Shown here in pieces: positions 1 to 7,595 of a stretch of 37,187 bases of DNA. A program made the translations under genes and the position numbers. A model generated the notes under the pieces. That model had not been told where the DNA came from, made no database searches, and worked only from the letters and a program-made list of their open reading frames with translations. Source of the DNA: Acidobacteriota bacterium (GTDB taxonomy: Bacteria > Acidobacteriota > Terriglobia > Bryobacterales > Bryobacteraceae); contig JACRKW010000173.1 in NCBI GenBank assembly GCA_016215215.1, positions 1 to 37,187 of the forward strand. Reading direction: 5' to 3'. Numbering within the stretch: position 1 is the first letter of the stretch; every line of letters starts with the position of its first letter.

Positions 1-1
1 C

Positions 2-580
2 AAGCGACGCTTCGAGATGACCCTCGTGGATTTGTCCGCGGGCATGCTCCTGCACAGCCGCAGGCTTAATCCCGAGTGCGAGCACTACGAAGGTGACATG
101 AGGACGTTTCGACTGGGCGCCGGGGGCCAGTTCGATCGCGTGTTTATTCAAGACTCGATCTTCTACATGACCAATCTCAAGGATCTTGGTCAAGCGATGG
201 AGACGGCCTTCTTCCACTGCCGCCCAGGAGGGGCTCTGCTCATTGCACCCGATTGCGTCGCCGAGACGTTTCAGCCGGGCACCGAAGTCAGCGGACATGA
301 TGGGGCGGACCGGAGCATGCGGTGCCTGGAGTGGCGTTGGGACCCGGATCCGTCCGATCAGACCTATTTGATGGACTTCGCTTTTCTGCTGCGCGACTCC
401 TCCGGGTCCGCTCGGGTTGAATACGACCGTCACGTTGGGGGATTGTTCCCGCGTTCAGAGTGGTTGCGGGTGTTGCGAGAGGCAGGTTTCGTTCCGGCCA
501 ACCTGACGTATGATCATTCGGATGTCGACTATCCGCTGGATCTCTTCGTGGGTGTGAAGCCCTTGCGGGTAGCCGGCTAG
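2..580 (+). CDS. Class I SAM-dependent methyltransferase, C-terminal part (5' end outside window)
   Basis: The reading frame is open to the left edge of the window (it reads KRRFEMTLVDLS before and through the ATG at 17), so the ATG in the ORF track is probably internal and the gene begins upstream. The start of the visible part resembles the end of strand 2 of a Rossmann methyltransferase, with VDLSAGML where the acidic residue contacts SAM ribose. It is followed by an EGDMR segment (motif II-like), FDRVFIQDSIFYM (motif IV region) and RPGGALLIAPD (motif V/VI region). The C-terminal half is a beta-rich domain as in small-molecule methyltransferases. The glycine-rich motif I lies outside the window. 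The substrate cannot be told. A weak hairpin lies about 45 bases past the stop. Confidence 0.75.
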   Translation, partial: KRRFEMTLVDLSAGMLLHSRRLNPECEHYEGDMRTFRLGAGGQFDRVFIQDSIFYMTNLKDLGQAMETAFFHCRPGGALLIAPDCVAETFQPGTEVSGHDGADRSMRCLEWRWDPDPSDQTYLMDFAFLLRDSSGSARVEYDRHVGGLFPRSEWLRVLREAGFVPANLTYDHSDVDYPLDLFVGVKPLRVAG

Positions 581-626
581 TGAACTGACGGCGAGGGAAC
601 GATCGCCGGACTCACGCGGCTTGCGA

Positions 627-641
627 GTGCCGGCTCGGCAC
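627..641 (+). terminator. Short perfect hairpin downstream of methyltransferase
   Basis: GTGCCG and CGGCAC form a 6-bp stem with a 3-base GCT loop, starting 47 bases after the methyltransferase stop. No T tract follows, so it is at best a weak terminator. Confidence 0.25.
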
Positions 642-754
642 AGCGACCGCCCAGGCGCCAAGCCGCGAGTTGCAACGGTGAATGAGAGGTGAGACCGATC
701 AGGACGCTCGACATCGTCTGGAGCGGCGGCGTGGATGGGCCTCCGATCGCCCGC

Positions 755-780
755 GCACCATTTTGGTGCATAATGGTGTC
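755..780 (+). promoter_or_regulatory. Palindrome and candidate -10 box immediately before the RHH gene
   Basis: GCACCA-TTT-TGGTGC is a perfect inverted repeat (755-769), and a further TGGTGTC half-like copy ends just before the ATG at 781. A candidate -10 box CATAAT (769-774) stands exactly six bases before that ATG, and no Shine-Dalgarno sequence is visible. That would place the transcript start at or near the start codon, a leaderless mRNA, with the palindrome acting as an operator for the RHH protein encoded next. No good -35 box is seen. The palindrome is direct observation; its role is inference. Confidence 0.45.
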
Positions 781-1038
781 ATGAAAGCGGCTGAGAGAGC
801 GGTTCGGCAGAGCGTGAGCTTGCCACCCAAGCTGGCGAAGCAGGTGGGTAGCATGGCCAGGAGCCGGAAGCTGAGCAAGAATCGCATGTTGTTGGAGTTG
901 ATCGAGAACGGCATCGACGCAGAGACACGAAAGCAGCAGCAGTTCTTTGCTCTGGCTGAGCGTTTCCGCAACGAGCGGGATCCGGAAGCTGCCAACCGGC
1001 TGGGCGATGAACTCGGCAGAATGGTCTTCGGCGGCTGA
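781..1038 (+). CDS. Ribbon-helix-helix (CopG/Arc-like) small DNA-binding protein, antitoxin-like
   Basis: This 85-residue protein is chosen to start at the ATG at 781 rather than the ORF-track start at 682, because the natural N-terminus is MKAAERAVRQSVSLPPKLA. A short beta strand (RQSVSLP) is followed by two helices (KLAKQVGSMARSRK, SKNRMLLELIENGI), the usual ribbon-helix-helix order. The remaining 35 residues are charged and helical, as in antitoxins that wrap a partner. It overlaps the next gene by one base (TGATG), so the two are translationally coupled. A palindrome sits directly upstream. It could be a type II antitoxin or a stand-alone autoregulator; no known toxin family is recognised beside it. 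Confidence 0.65.
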   Translation: MKAAERAVRQSVSLPPKLAKQVGSMARSRKLSKNRMLLELIENGIDAETRKQQQFFALAERFRNERDPEAANRLGDELGRMVFGG

Positions 1039-1283
1039 TGCCGCAGCTCGAGCGCTGGGACAATCTGCCCGAAGGTGTGCGGCGTCATCTGATCGAGCGA
1101 ATGCGAGATCGCGCGATCAGCGTCCCGGATCTGAATCAACTTCGCCTTTGGGTAGAAACGCGGCCCCAGGTGCCCGAGGGTGACTGGTACAGGGATTTCG
1201 GCTCTTTCAAGATCTGCGGAAGCGGATCTTACCCAAAGACGTTCCTGCACCGAGGGCAGGCTGCCAAAGGTGAAGCCCTCTGA
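1038..1283 (+). CDS. Small unrecognised protein coupled to RHH gene
   Basis: This is an 81-residue protein whose ATG overlaps the stop of the RHH gene by one base. I do not recognise the family. The N-terminal half (LPEGVRRHLIERMRDRAIS, DLNQLRLWV) looks helical. The C-terminal half contains a distinctive segment, GDWYRDFGSFKICGSG followed by PKTFL and a Gly/Gln-rich tail, which looks like a conserved beta-hairpin core. There is no signal peptide or membrane segment. Because it is coupled to an RHH protein it may be a toxin-like or co-regulatory partner, but it carries no PIN, RelE, MazF or HicA motif that I can see. Function is unknown. Confidence 0.5.
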   Translation: MPQLERWDNLPEGVRRHLIERMRDRAISVPDLNQLRLWVETRPQVPEGDWYRDFGSFKICGSGSYPKTFLHRGQAAKGEAL

Positions 1284-1371
1284 TCAGCGCGCCTTAGCGG
1301 TTTCGTCCCGTCTTGTCGCCAAAGGTGAACCAACTCGGCGCCCGGCGGGTTTTCGCCCCGTTGGACGTTCC

Positions 1372-1880
1372 TCACGTTTGGATCACCAGTGTCTGGTCCA
1401 CCGCGAGAATGCCGAACGCCGGGCCGTCACCTTCCTTCAGAGTCGGAGTGAGCCAGATTGTCGGCTGGATGCGCTCGCCGTCCGTGTGGTCTTTGGTCAC
1501 GATGGCGTCAAACGTCTGGTTGTCCGGATCATCGCTGTTGGCCTTCACGTACTCTTCGTTTGAGCCACCCGGGTCGAGGATTAGGAACTCCCCAACCGCC
1601 AACGCCAGGCGGTTGGGTCCATACGAAGCTGCCTGAATCGTCTGTGGCGCCGGATTTGCCGTGACACCCAGGCCCAGAGCCGGACCGTACTTTGCCCAAG
1701 GCAGGCGTCGCGACACCGGCAAGCCGTAGCCTTCATCGAGCCGTCATCCCGGCCGATCTTTACGAGGCCCCTTGACTGGCCGTCCGATGTCCCTTGTTGC
1801 AGGTAGGCGTCGATGCAGCGGATCGACGCGGCGTCCTGGACCTGGAGCGGGATGACGGCGTGCTCCTGCACCCAGCGTCA
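1372..1880 (-). pseudogene. Frameshifted remnant of an unrecognised protein gene
   Basis: Two minus-strand frames read as natural protein and join at about 1730-1745. The upstream part (about 1880 down to 1735) gives WVQEHAVIPLQVQDAASIR and then GLVKIGRDDGSM. The downstream part gives LDEGYGLPVSRRLPWAKYGP and runs to a stop at 1372. The second frame has a TGA just before RLDEGYG, so the two parts need a frameshift to be read as one product. No start codon with a ribosome site is present, and the frame is closed upstream by TGA at about 1878. The C-terminal section is rich in beta-type sequence (NSDDPDNQTFDAIVTKDH). I do not recognise the family. Confidence 0.5.
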
Positions 1881-1956
1881 ACAGCGGAGTGAAAGGGAAC
1901 CAGTGGGGCGGCGCAGGAGGGGACCACTTCAAGCCGGAAAACGGTACTGGCTGTTC

Positions 1957-1972
1957 GCGCCCTCTAGGGCGC
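1957..1972 (-). terminator. Hairpin overlapping stop codon of the secreted protein gene
   Basis: GCGCCC-TCTA-GGGCGC is a perfect 6-bp inverted repeat whose loop contains the minus-strand TAG stop of the upstream gene. A short T-containing run (CCGTTTTCC on the minus strand) follows about 20 bases later. It is a plausible but weak terminator. Confidence 0.35.
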
Positions 1973-3565
1973 AACCGCCAGCATGTTGCCCAGCGGCGTA
2001 ACCGCTGTCTGGTACCGGCACGCCAGAGCCTGGTCCCCGGCCGGCATGCTGGGCGGAATGCGCAGCTCGATGGCGTAGACCCCCGCGCTCACCAGCGCCG
2101 GCACGGCCCGGATGACGGCCTCGCCGAGAAAACACTGCCCGCTGCCCGTGAACGTGCCCGCCTGCTTGGCCGACCCTTCCGTCAGCGGCTCCGCCGGCAA
2201 CCCGAAGCCCGTCCCCCACAGCCGCACCGTCTCGCCCGGCTTGGCGGGCGTGGTGCATCCTGACGGACACAGCTCCTTCGGCCCCACCAGGCTGCCGTCG
2301 GCCCGCGTCGCCACCACGTCGCCCCGGTCGCTGAACAGCGCCAGCGACGGCGCCAGACCCTCCTTCGTCACGAAGTACGGCAGGCTGGTCAGGCTGCCGT
2401 TGGTCACCGTCAGCGGCAGCGTGGCCGCGAACGCGTCCAGCGTCGTCAGCACTTCGATCTGGTCGGTCGCGCAGCCGGCGTTGGTTCCCGCACTGCAATA
2501 CGCCCAGATGTATACCGGCCGGAAATTGAGGTTCACCGTCACCTCGCCCAGCTTCGCCGGCATCTTCCCGGCGGCCATCTCGGGCGACTCCGCCCAGGTG
2601 ACGCCCGCTGCCGGAGTCGTCGCCGGCACCAGGTTCGTCCCCCGGATCAGCAGCCACGCGTTCGTCCCCACCCGGTCCGGGTGGCCCACCATCGTCACCG
2701 ACGTGATCACCGGCGCGTTCTTCGGCGGCGTCGCCGGCTGCAGGATCCTCCCGGTCACGGTCCACTGGTAGCCCCCGCCCGCCGTCTCCGTCACGCCCAG
2801 CGTCAGGTTGCCGGTGGCTGAGGCGAATGCCCCGCCAGCGCCGCTCAGGTTCGCCCCCACCGTCGCCGGCGCCTTGGCACCCACAAACGAGGAGAGCGTG
2901 TTGAAGCTGTCCTTCTCGTTCAGCGTCCAGGTGGCGCTGTACTGCTGCAGGTCGGACGAATCGCGCATCCGCATCAGCTTCACAGTCACGTTGCCGAACG
3001 GCGCCAGCGTGCCCGTGCCGGTCAGTTGGTTCTGGTTCTTGAACTTGGCGCCGAGCACCTGCAGGTTCGAGTTCTTCAGCGCCACGGTCTGCGTTTTGCC
3101 GCCGGCGGCCACCTCCAGGTTGGCGATCATCGTCCAGTTCTCGGTGCCCGGATCCTGGCTCAGGCCCACGGTGCCGCCGCCTTGCGCGTCGCGGTACGCG
3201 CCCGCGCCGCCCGTCACCGTCGCCGCCCCGTTGTACCGGAGCGGTGTCAGCTCCGCCGACTCGAACTGAAACACCACCCGGTCCTGCCGGTTCAGCGCCA
3301 TCGTCACCGTCACGCGCCCCGCACCCGACCCCAGTCCCACCGTCCCGCGCGGCGCGGCCGTGAACTGCGAAATGTCCATTTGCAGCGTCACCGTTCCCGC
3401 CTGATCCAGCCGTCCGGCGCCAATGTAGGTCCGCGGCGCCTCCTCAGGACCGCCCGGGGCGGGGAAGTCGATCGTCCCCGAGACGTCGGTGAGCCTCGTC
3501 TGTCCTTGCGCCGCCGCAGCCAGAACCACTGCCACAGCAAACGCCATCCAGCATCCATGTCTCAT
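1964..3565 (-). CDS. Secreted protein with C-terminal TIGR03437-like (Solibacter) domain
   Basis: This is a 533-residue exported protein. I choose the ATG at 3565 because AGGAGG lies three bases upstream and the product begins with a good Sec signal (MRHGCWMAFAVAVVLAAAAQGQ). An ATG at 3577 gives an ATGA overlap with the upstream gene and is an alternative. The 633-codon ORF extends over the neighbour only because no stop occurs. The N-terminal ~280 residues are beta-rich and Gly/Thr-rich. The last ~230 residues begin PVITSVTMVGHPDRVG, include LLIRGTNLVPAT and GETVRLWGTGFGLP, and end GDQALACRYQTAVTP. This matches the IPT/TIG-like arrangement of the TIGR03437 family that is expanded in Solibacter. 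It is probably cell-surface or extracellular; its ligand is unknown. Confidence 0.75.
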   Translation of the reverse strand: MRHGCWMAFAVAVVLAAAAQGQTRLTDVSGTIDFPAPGGPEEAPRTYIGAGRLDQAGTVTLQMDISQFTAAPRGTVGLGSGAGRVTVTMALNRQDRVVFQFESAELTPLRYNGAATVTGGAGAYRDAQGGGTVGLSQDPGTENWTMIANLEVAAGGKTQTVALKNSNLQVLGAKFKNQNQLTGTGTLAPFGNVTVKLMRMRDSSDLQQYSATWTLNEKDSFNTLSSFVGAKAPATVGANLSGAGGAFASATGNLTLGVTETAGGGYQWTVTGRILQPATPPKNAPVITSVTMVGHPDRVGTNAWLLIRGTNLVPATTPAAGVTWAESPEMAAGKMPAKLGEVTVNLNFRPVYIWAYCSAGTNAGCATDQIEVLTTLDAFAATLPLTVTNGSLTSLPYFVTKEGLAPSLALFSDRGDVVATRADGSLVGPKELCPSGCTTPAKPGETVRLWGTGFGLPAEPLTEGSAKQAGTFTGSGQCFLGEAVIRAVPALVSAGVYAIELRIPPSMPAGDQALACRYQTAVTPLGNMLAVAP

Positions 3566-3573
3566 GTGCCTCC

Positions 3574-4200
3574 TCATTGCCCCACCACCAGCCGCGCCAC
3601 GTTCGCGTCGCTCACGCTCACCACATTCGACGCCGCCACCTGGCCCAGCCGGTCGTACATTGCCGGCACCAGGTTGCCTTGTCTGGTCTTCTTCAGCTGG
3701 TACCAGACGGATGCCCGAAAGCCCGCCGTCCCGGCGAGCAGCGAAGCCCCGCTGACGTAGTCCAGCCTCATCACCGCCGTCCCCTGCAGCTTCGAATTCA
3801 AAGTCACTTCGAAGTACGGTGTGCCCCCACCCGGCCAGTCCGGAATGGGCTTCGACACGAACCACCCCGAGGTCGGGACTCCATTCACCGAATCCGTGAA
3901 CACCCCGTTGAACGTGCTGCCGTTGGTGCAGCCGGCGATCACGCTATCCCGGCCCGAGCCCCGGTAGAACTCCCGCTTCTCCCCCGCCGCCGGGCAGTTC
4001 GCGGCCGCAAACTGCGCGTCCCCCAGGCTGCTCATCAACTGGAGCCCCTCCGCGTCCGGGATCTGCTGGAACGTGGTTGAGTCCTGGTTCACATTCACCC
4101 ACGTGCCATTGAACGCGCCCGGCACGAAGGCGCTGTCCGCGCCGCTGGCCGCGCCGGCGCACAACGCCAGTGTCAGGGGAAGCGAGAGAATGCGCTTCAT
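3574..4200 (-). CDS. Secreted hypothetical protein
   Basis: This is a 208-residue protein with a clear Sec signal peptide (MKRILSLPLTLALCAGAASG, cleavage after ASGA). The mature part has two cysteines (NCPAAGEKREF, IAGCTNG) that may form a disulfide, and an aromatic beta-rich body. No enzyme motif is seen and I do not recognise the family. Its stop overlaps the alternative ATG of the downstream TIGR03437-like gene (ATGA), and the two appear to form an operon of exported proteins that may act together. The phrase FNGTWVNVNQDST near the mature N-terminus resembles lipocalin-like secreted proteins, but this is only an impression. Confidence 0.65.
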   Translation of the reverse strand: MKRILSLPLTLALCAGAASGADSAFVPGAFNGTWVNVNQDSTTFQQIPDAEGLQLMSSLGDAQFAAANCPAAGEKREFYRGSGRDSVIAGCTNGSTFNGVFTDSVNGVPTSGWFVSKPIPDWPGGGTPYFEVTLNSKLQGTAVMRLDYVSGASLLAGTAGFRASVWYQLKKTRQGNLVPAMYDRLGQVAASNVVSVSDANVARLVVGQ

Positions 4201-4230
4201 TATGAGTCCCAGGTGGAGATTAGTGAGATC

Positions 4231-4428
4231 TTAGCATGGGCACTTCGAGACAGGGCGTACCACCTGGAACGTGTAAGCGCTGCCGTTGCAGGTCCGAACG
4301 CCAGGCATGAATGGCTCGTTGTGGCACGAAAGCGGGAACGTGCTGAAGAGCACGAAGTCGAGGTATCGGTGAATGTGCTCTTTTCTGTTCCGCGTTTTCA
4401 ACCGCTTGCGGACTAAGCGGCATCTGCC
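4231..4428 (-). pseudogene. Possible C-terminal remnant of a protein gene in the purN / secreted-gene gap
   Basis: The roughly 310-base gap between the secreted hypothetical gene and purN has no proper gene. On the minus strand a frame of about 65 codons without an ATG runs from a TGA near 4429 to a TAA at 4231. It reads naturally (RYLDFVLFSTFPLSCHNEPF, VRTCNGSAYTFQVV) and has mostly G or C at third positions, like genes here. It may be the decayed end of a gene, or chance. The rest of the gap shows only a weak hairpin after purN. Confidence 0.25.
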
Positions 4429-4495
4429 TCACGCCGTCTGTTGGAAAACGCCGCCGTGATGGAAGCTACGCTCCGAGTCACCCCGGCAACCCGAA

Positions 4496-4508
4496 CCGCC
4501 AGAGGCGG
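4496..4508 (-). terminator. Weak hairpin after purN
   Basis: CCGCC-AGA-GGCGG forms a 5-bp stem a few bases past the purN stop on the minus strand. It is followed by TTCGGGTT rather than a clean T tract. A weak terminator at most. Confidence 0.3.
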
Positions 4509-4513
4509 CCTGC

Positions 4514-5113
4514 TTACACGCGCACTACCCGCCGCCCCTCCAGCCGGTACCGCCCGCCCAACACCACCGCGATGGCCTGGCTGAACAGCTTGTGCTCCTC
4601 GACCAGGATGCGCGCCGCCAGCGTCTCTGCCGTGTCTGTGTCCTCCACCGGCACAGCCGCCTGTGCAACAATCGGCCCCGTGTCCATCCCCGCGTCCACG
4701 AAATGCACCGTGCACCCGGACCACTTCGCCCCGTAATCCAGAGCCTGCTGCTGCACATGCAGACCCGGAAAGGCCGGCAGCAGCGAAGGATGGATGTTCA
4801 GGATCCGCATCGGATACGCCTCCAGCAGAGGCTGCCCCACGCGCCGCATGAACCCCGCCAGGCACACCAGGTCGATCTCGAGAGGCGCCAGCGCATCCAC
4901 TACGATCCGCGCGTAGGTGTCCGTGTCGATCCCCTTCGACGGCAGGCTGATGGCGTTCAGTCCCAGGCCACGCGCCGTTTCCAGCGCCTGGGCCTCCGGA
5001 TTGTTTGCCACCACGGCCGCGATCTCGGCCTCCAGCCTCCCCTCGCGGATGTTCCTGGCGATCGCCTCGAAGTTCGAGCCGCGCCCTGAAACCAATATCG
5101 CCAGCCGTTTCAT
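4514..5113 (-). CDS. purN: Phosphoribosylglycinamide formyltransferase (GAR transformylase 1)
   Basis: This cytosolic enzyme transfers a formyl group from 10-formyl-tetrahydrofolate to GAR, the third step of purine synthesis. The ORF-track start at 5335 is too early. The natural start is the ATG at 5113, which overlaps the purM stop (ATGA), giving 199 residues against about 212 in E. coli. The N-terminal RLAILVSGRGSNF is the phosphate-binding loop. The catalytic triad is intact: N106 and H108 in LNIHPSLLPAFPG, and D144 in DAGMDTGP. It is translationally coupled to purM, the usual adjacent gene for the next-but-one pathway step. Confidence 0.96.
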   Translation of the reverse strand: MKRLAILVSGRGSNFEAIARNIREGRLEAEIAAVVANNPEAQALETARGLGLNAISLPSKGIDTDTYARIVVDALAPLEIDLVCLAGFMRRVGQPLLEAYPMRILNIHPSLLPAFPGLHVQQQALDYGAKWSGCTVHFVDAGMDTGPIVAQAAVPVEDTDTAETLAARILVEEHKLFSQAIAVVLGGRYRLEGRRVVRV

Positions 5114-6156
5114 CCCGTGTAGCTCACTCGACTTCTGCCCCGCGTCTGCACCGTCACCTTGCCCATCGCGTGCATCGGCTGTCCCATGCGCGCCAGAATC
5201 TGCTCGGCTTTCCACACGTGCTTCGGAGGCATGGTCAGGATCATGCCGATCCCCAAGTTGAACGTCCGCCGGTAGTCCGCCGCCGGAATGTTGCCGATCC
5301 GCCGCAGCAGTTCGAAGATGGGCGGCACCTCCCACGCGCCCAGCCGCACCTCCGCCATCAGCCCTTCCGGCAGGATCCGCGGCAGGTTGTCCGTAATGCC
5401 ACCTCCGGTGATGTGCGCCGCGCCGGTGATCAGGCCGTCCTTGAGCAACCGCTGGATCGGCCGCAAGTAACTGCGGTGTACCTTCAGGAGTTCATCGGCC
5501 ACCGTGCAGCCCAACTCCGGCAGGAACGTGTCCGGCGTGTACCCCGCTTCCTCGAACAGCAGTTTCCGAGCCAGGGAGTACCCGTTGGTGTGCAGCCCCG
5601 TCGAGGGCAGCCCCACCAGCACGTCCCCCTCCCGAATGGCCGACCCGGTCAGCAGCCTGTTCTTCTCCACGCACCCCGTGATGAATCCCGCCAGGTCGTA
5701 CTCGCCCTCCTGGTAGACGCCCGGCATCTCCGCCGTCTCCCCGCCGATCAGCGCGCAGTGGTTCTGCTCGCACGCCTTGCCCAGCCCGCCAATCACCTGC
5801 GCGGCGACCTTGGCGTCCAGCTTGCCCACCGCGAAGTAGTCCAGGAAGTAGAGCGGCTTGGCCCCCTGCACGGCGATGTCGTTCACGCAGTGGTTCACCA
5901 GGTCCTGCCCCACCGTGTCGTGGCGCCCCGTCATGAAGGCTACCTTCACCTTTGTACCCACTCCGTCGGCCGACGAGATCAGCACCGGCCGCTTGTAACC
6001 TGTAAGCCGGTACATCGCGCCAAAACTCCCGATGTCCGCCACCACTCCGCGGGTGAATGTCCTCTTGGCTGTCTCTTTGATGGAGCCGACGGCGCGGTCC
6101 GCCTCGTCGATACTCACCCCGGCGTCCTGGTAACGGATGGTCTTCTTGGTTGGCAT
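5110..6156 (-). CDS. purM: Phosphoribosylformylglycinamidine cyclo-ligase (AIR synthetase)
   Basis: This 348-residue enzyme closes the imidazole ring of AIR using ATP, the fifth step of purine synthesis. The N-terminus YQDAGVSIDEADRAV is the usual PurM start (YkdAGVdidag). It is followed by the ATP and substrate segments SSADGVGTKVKVA, VNDIAVQGAKPLYFLDY, LIGGETAEMPG and ITGGGITDNLPRIL, all characteristic of the family. The length is normal. It is the first gene of a purM-purN operon with a 4-base overlap. The start codon overlaps the -35 element of the divergent amidohydrolase promoter, so the two transcription units share a control region of about 40 bases. Confidence 0.96.
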   Translation of the reverse strand: MPTKKTIRYQDAGVSIDEADRAVGSIKETAKRTFTRGVVADIGSFGAMYRLTGYKRPVLISSADGVGTKVKVAFMTGRHDTVGQDLVNHCVNDIAVQGAKPLYFLDYFAVGKLDAKVAAQVIGGLGKACEQNHCALIGGETAEMPGVYQEGEYDLAGFITGCVEKNRLLTGSAIREGDVLVGLPSTGLHTNGYSLARKLLFEEAGYTPDTFLPELGCTVADELLKVHRSYLRPIQRLLKDGLITGAAHITGGGITDNLPRILPEGLMAEVRLGAWEVPPIFELLRRIGNIPAADYRRTFNLGIGMILTMPPKHVWKAEQILARMGQPMHAMGKVTVQTRGRSRVSYTG

Positions 6157-6178
6157 TGCTGAAGTACCAGTCTAAAAT
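6150..6178 (+). promoter_or_regulatory. Sigma-70-type promoter for the amidohydrolase operon
   Basis: TTGGCA (6150-6155) and TAAAAT (6173-6178) are separated by 17 bases, close to consensus. The -35 box covers the purM start codon. The predicted transcript start at about 6185 leaves only about 7 bases before the ATG at 6192. Confidence 0.6.
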
Positions 6179-6203
6179 ACGAGGGTCCCCTATGCGCCAA
6201 CAA
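6174..6203 (-). promoter_or_regulatory. purM: Candidate promoter for purM-purN
   Basis: On the minus strand, TTGTTG (6198-6203) and TATTTT (6174-6179) are separated by 18 bases, about 17 bases upstream of the purM ATG. It overlaps the divergent promoter of the amidohydrolase operon almost completely, so the two promoters probably compete. Confidence 0.4.
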
Positions 6204-7592
6204 CTTCTTTCACTTCTTCTGCTGGCCTGCGCGGCTATGATCCCAACCTCTGCCGAGGTACCGTCCCTGATCGCCATTCAGGACGCCCGCATCGTCACCG
6301 TCAGTGGCGCTGTCATCGAAAAGGGCAACGTCGTCCTCAACCGCGGCATTATCACCGATGTCGGCCCTGCCGCCGCCATTCCCAAGGGCGCCTGGATCGT
6401 CGACGGCAAGGGTCTCACCGTCTACCCCGGCCTCATCGACGCCTTCAGCACCTGGGGTATTCCCGAAGCGGCGACTGCCGCTCCCGCCACCGGCGGAGGC
6501 CGGGGCGGCGCCATTCAGGTTCAGATCACACCCGGGCAGGCTGCCACGCCCCAGGCCACCCCGGCGCGCTCCCAGGGACCACAGGACCGCCCCGGAACCA
6601 ACAGTTGGGTGAAGGCGGCCGACCTGGTCAAGCCCACGGACCGCCGGCTCGACCAGGCCCGCGGCGCCGGCTTCACCTCCGCTGTCACCTTCCCCCGCCA
6701 GGGGTTGATCGGAGGCCACGGCGCCGTCGTCAACCTGGGCGGCGAGACCTCCGGCAAGATGATCGTCGAGCCTGACGCCGGCCTCCATATGACCACCCAG
6801 CCCTCGGGCTACTCCGGCTATCCCAATTCGCTCATGGGCGTCTTCGCCTACTTCCGCCAGCTCTGGCTCGACGCAGGCCACTACAAGCTTTCCCGCGAAC
6901 TCTACGCGCAGTCGCCAGCCTCGGTCCCCAGGCCTGAGTACGATCGCGCCCTGGAAGGCATCCTCGGCGCCCGCCGGCTGCTGCTCCCCGCTTCAGGCCC
7001 CATCCAGCTCGACCGCATGACCGGCCTCTCCGCCGACCTCAAGACGCCGGCTGTCTACTGGGGCGTTGTCGAGGGCTACCGCATGGCCGACACCCTTAAG
7101 AAGGCCGGCGCCTCCGTCATCCTCAACGTCAAGTGGCCAGTCAAGGAACGCGACACCGATCCCGAACAGGTCGACTCTCTCCGTACCCTCGAGCTCCGCG
7201 ACAAGGCGCCCACCTCTCCCGCCATCCTCGCCGCCGCCGGCGTCCGCTTCGCCGTCTCCTCCGACGGCATCGACGCCCCCCGCGACATCATCCGCGCCCT
7301 GAAGAAGTCCATCGACCTCGGCCTGAAGAAGGAGGATGCCCTCCGCGCCCTCACCCTCAGCGCAGCCGAGATCTACGGCGTCAGCGCCCGCCTCGGCTCC
7401 ATCGAGAAGGGCAAGATCGCCAACCTGATCGTCACCACTGGCGACCTGTTCGACGACAAGACCAAGGTTCAATTGATATTCGTCGACGGCGTCAAATACC
7501 TGCCGCCGCCCGAGACGCCACAAGGGCCAGCCGGGGGCTTCCCCGGCGGCCGCCCCGGCCCCACCGGCCCCGTAGACCAGGAGGTCCGTTAA
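6192..7592 (+). CDS. Exported amidohydrolase-like protein, first HxH metal motif lost
   Basis: This is a 466-residue protein. The start is taken at the ATG at 6192, which gives a good Sec signal (MRQQLLSLLLLACAAMIPTS) and follows a GAGGG ribosome site. Amidohydrolase superfamily features are present: the N-terminal composite beta domain (ARIVTVSGAVIEKGNVVL, ITDVG), the VYPGLID strand, and the C-terminal RALTLSAAEIYGV and GKIANLIVTTGDLF segments. Where active members have D-x-H-x-H, this protein reads PGLIDAFSTWG (79-89), so the two metal-binding histidines are missing. The late aspartate (AVSSDGID) is kept. A Gly/Pro/Gln-rich insert and tail are present. It is the first gene of a three-gene operon, three bases from the next. 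It may be a non-catalytic partner of the second protein. Confidence 0.8.
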   Translation: MRQQLLSLLLLACAAMIPTSAEVPSLIAIQDARIVTVSGAVIEKGNVVLNRGIITDVGPAAAIPKGAWIVDGKGLTVYPGLIDAFSTWGIPEAATAAPATGGGRGGAIQVQITPGQAATPQATPARSQGPQDRPGTNSWVKAADLVKPTDRRLDQARGAGFTSAVTFPRQGLIGGHGAVVNLGGETSGKMIVEPDAGLHMTTQPSGYSGYPNSLMGVFAYFRQLWLDAGHYKLSRELYAQSPASVPRPEYDRALEGILGARRLLLPASGPIQLDRMTGLSADLKTPAVYWGVVEGYRMADTLKKAGASVILNVKWPVKERDTDPEQVDSLRTLELRDKAPTSPAILAAAGVRFAVSSDGIDAPRDIIRALKKSIDLGLKKEDALRALTLSAAEIYGVSARLGSIEKGKIANLIVTTGDLFDDKTKVQLIFVDGVKYLPPPETPQGPAGGFPGGRPGPTGPVDQEVR

Positions 7593-7595
7593 CCC

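Noticed and set aside
1263-1329. Direct repeat GCCAAAGGTGAA at about 1268 and 1319
   Set aside because: Two short copies only, one within the end of a coding gene; likely chance.
5005-6162. 385-codon ORF on the plus strand
   Set aside because: Shadow of purM and purN, His/Arg/Pro-rich without domains.
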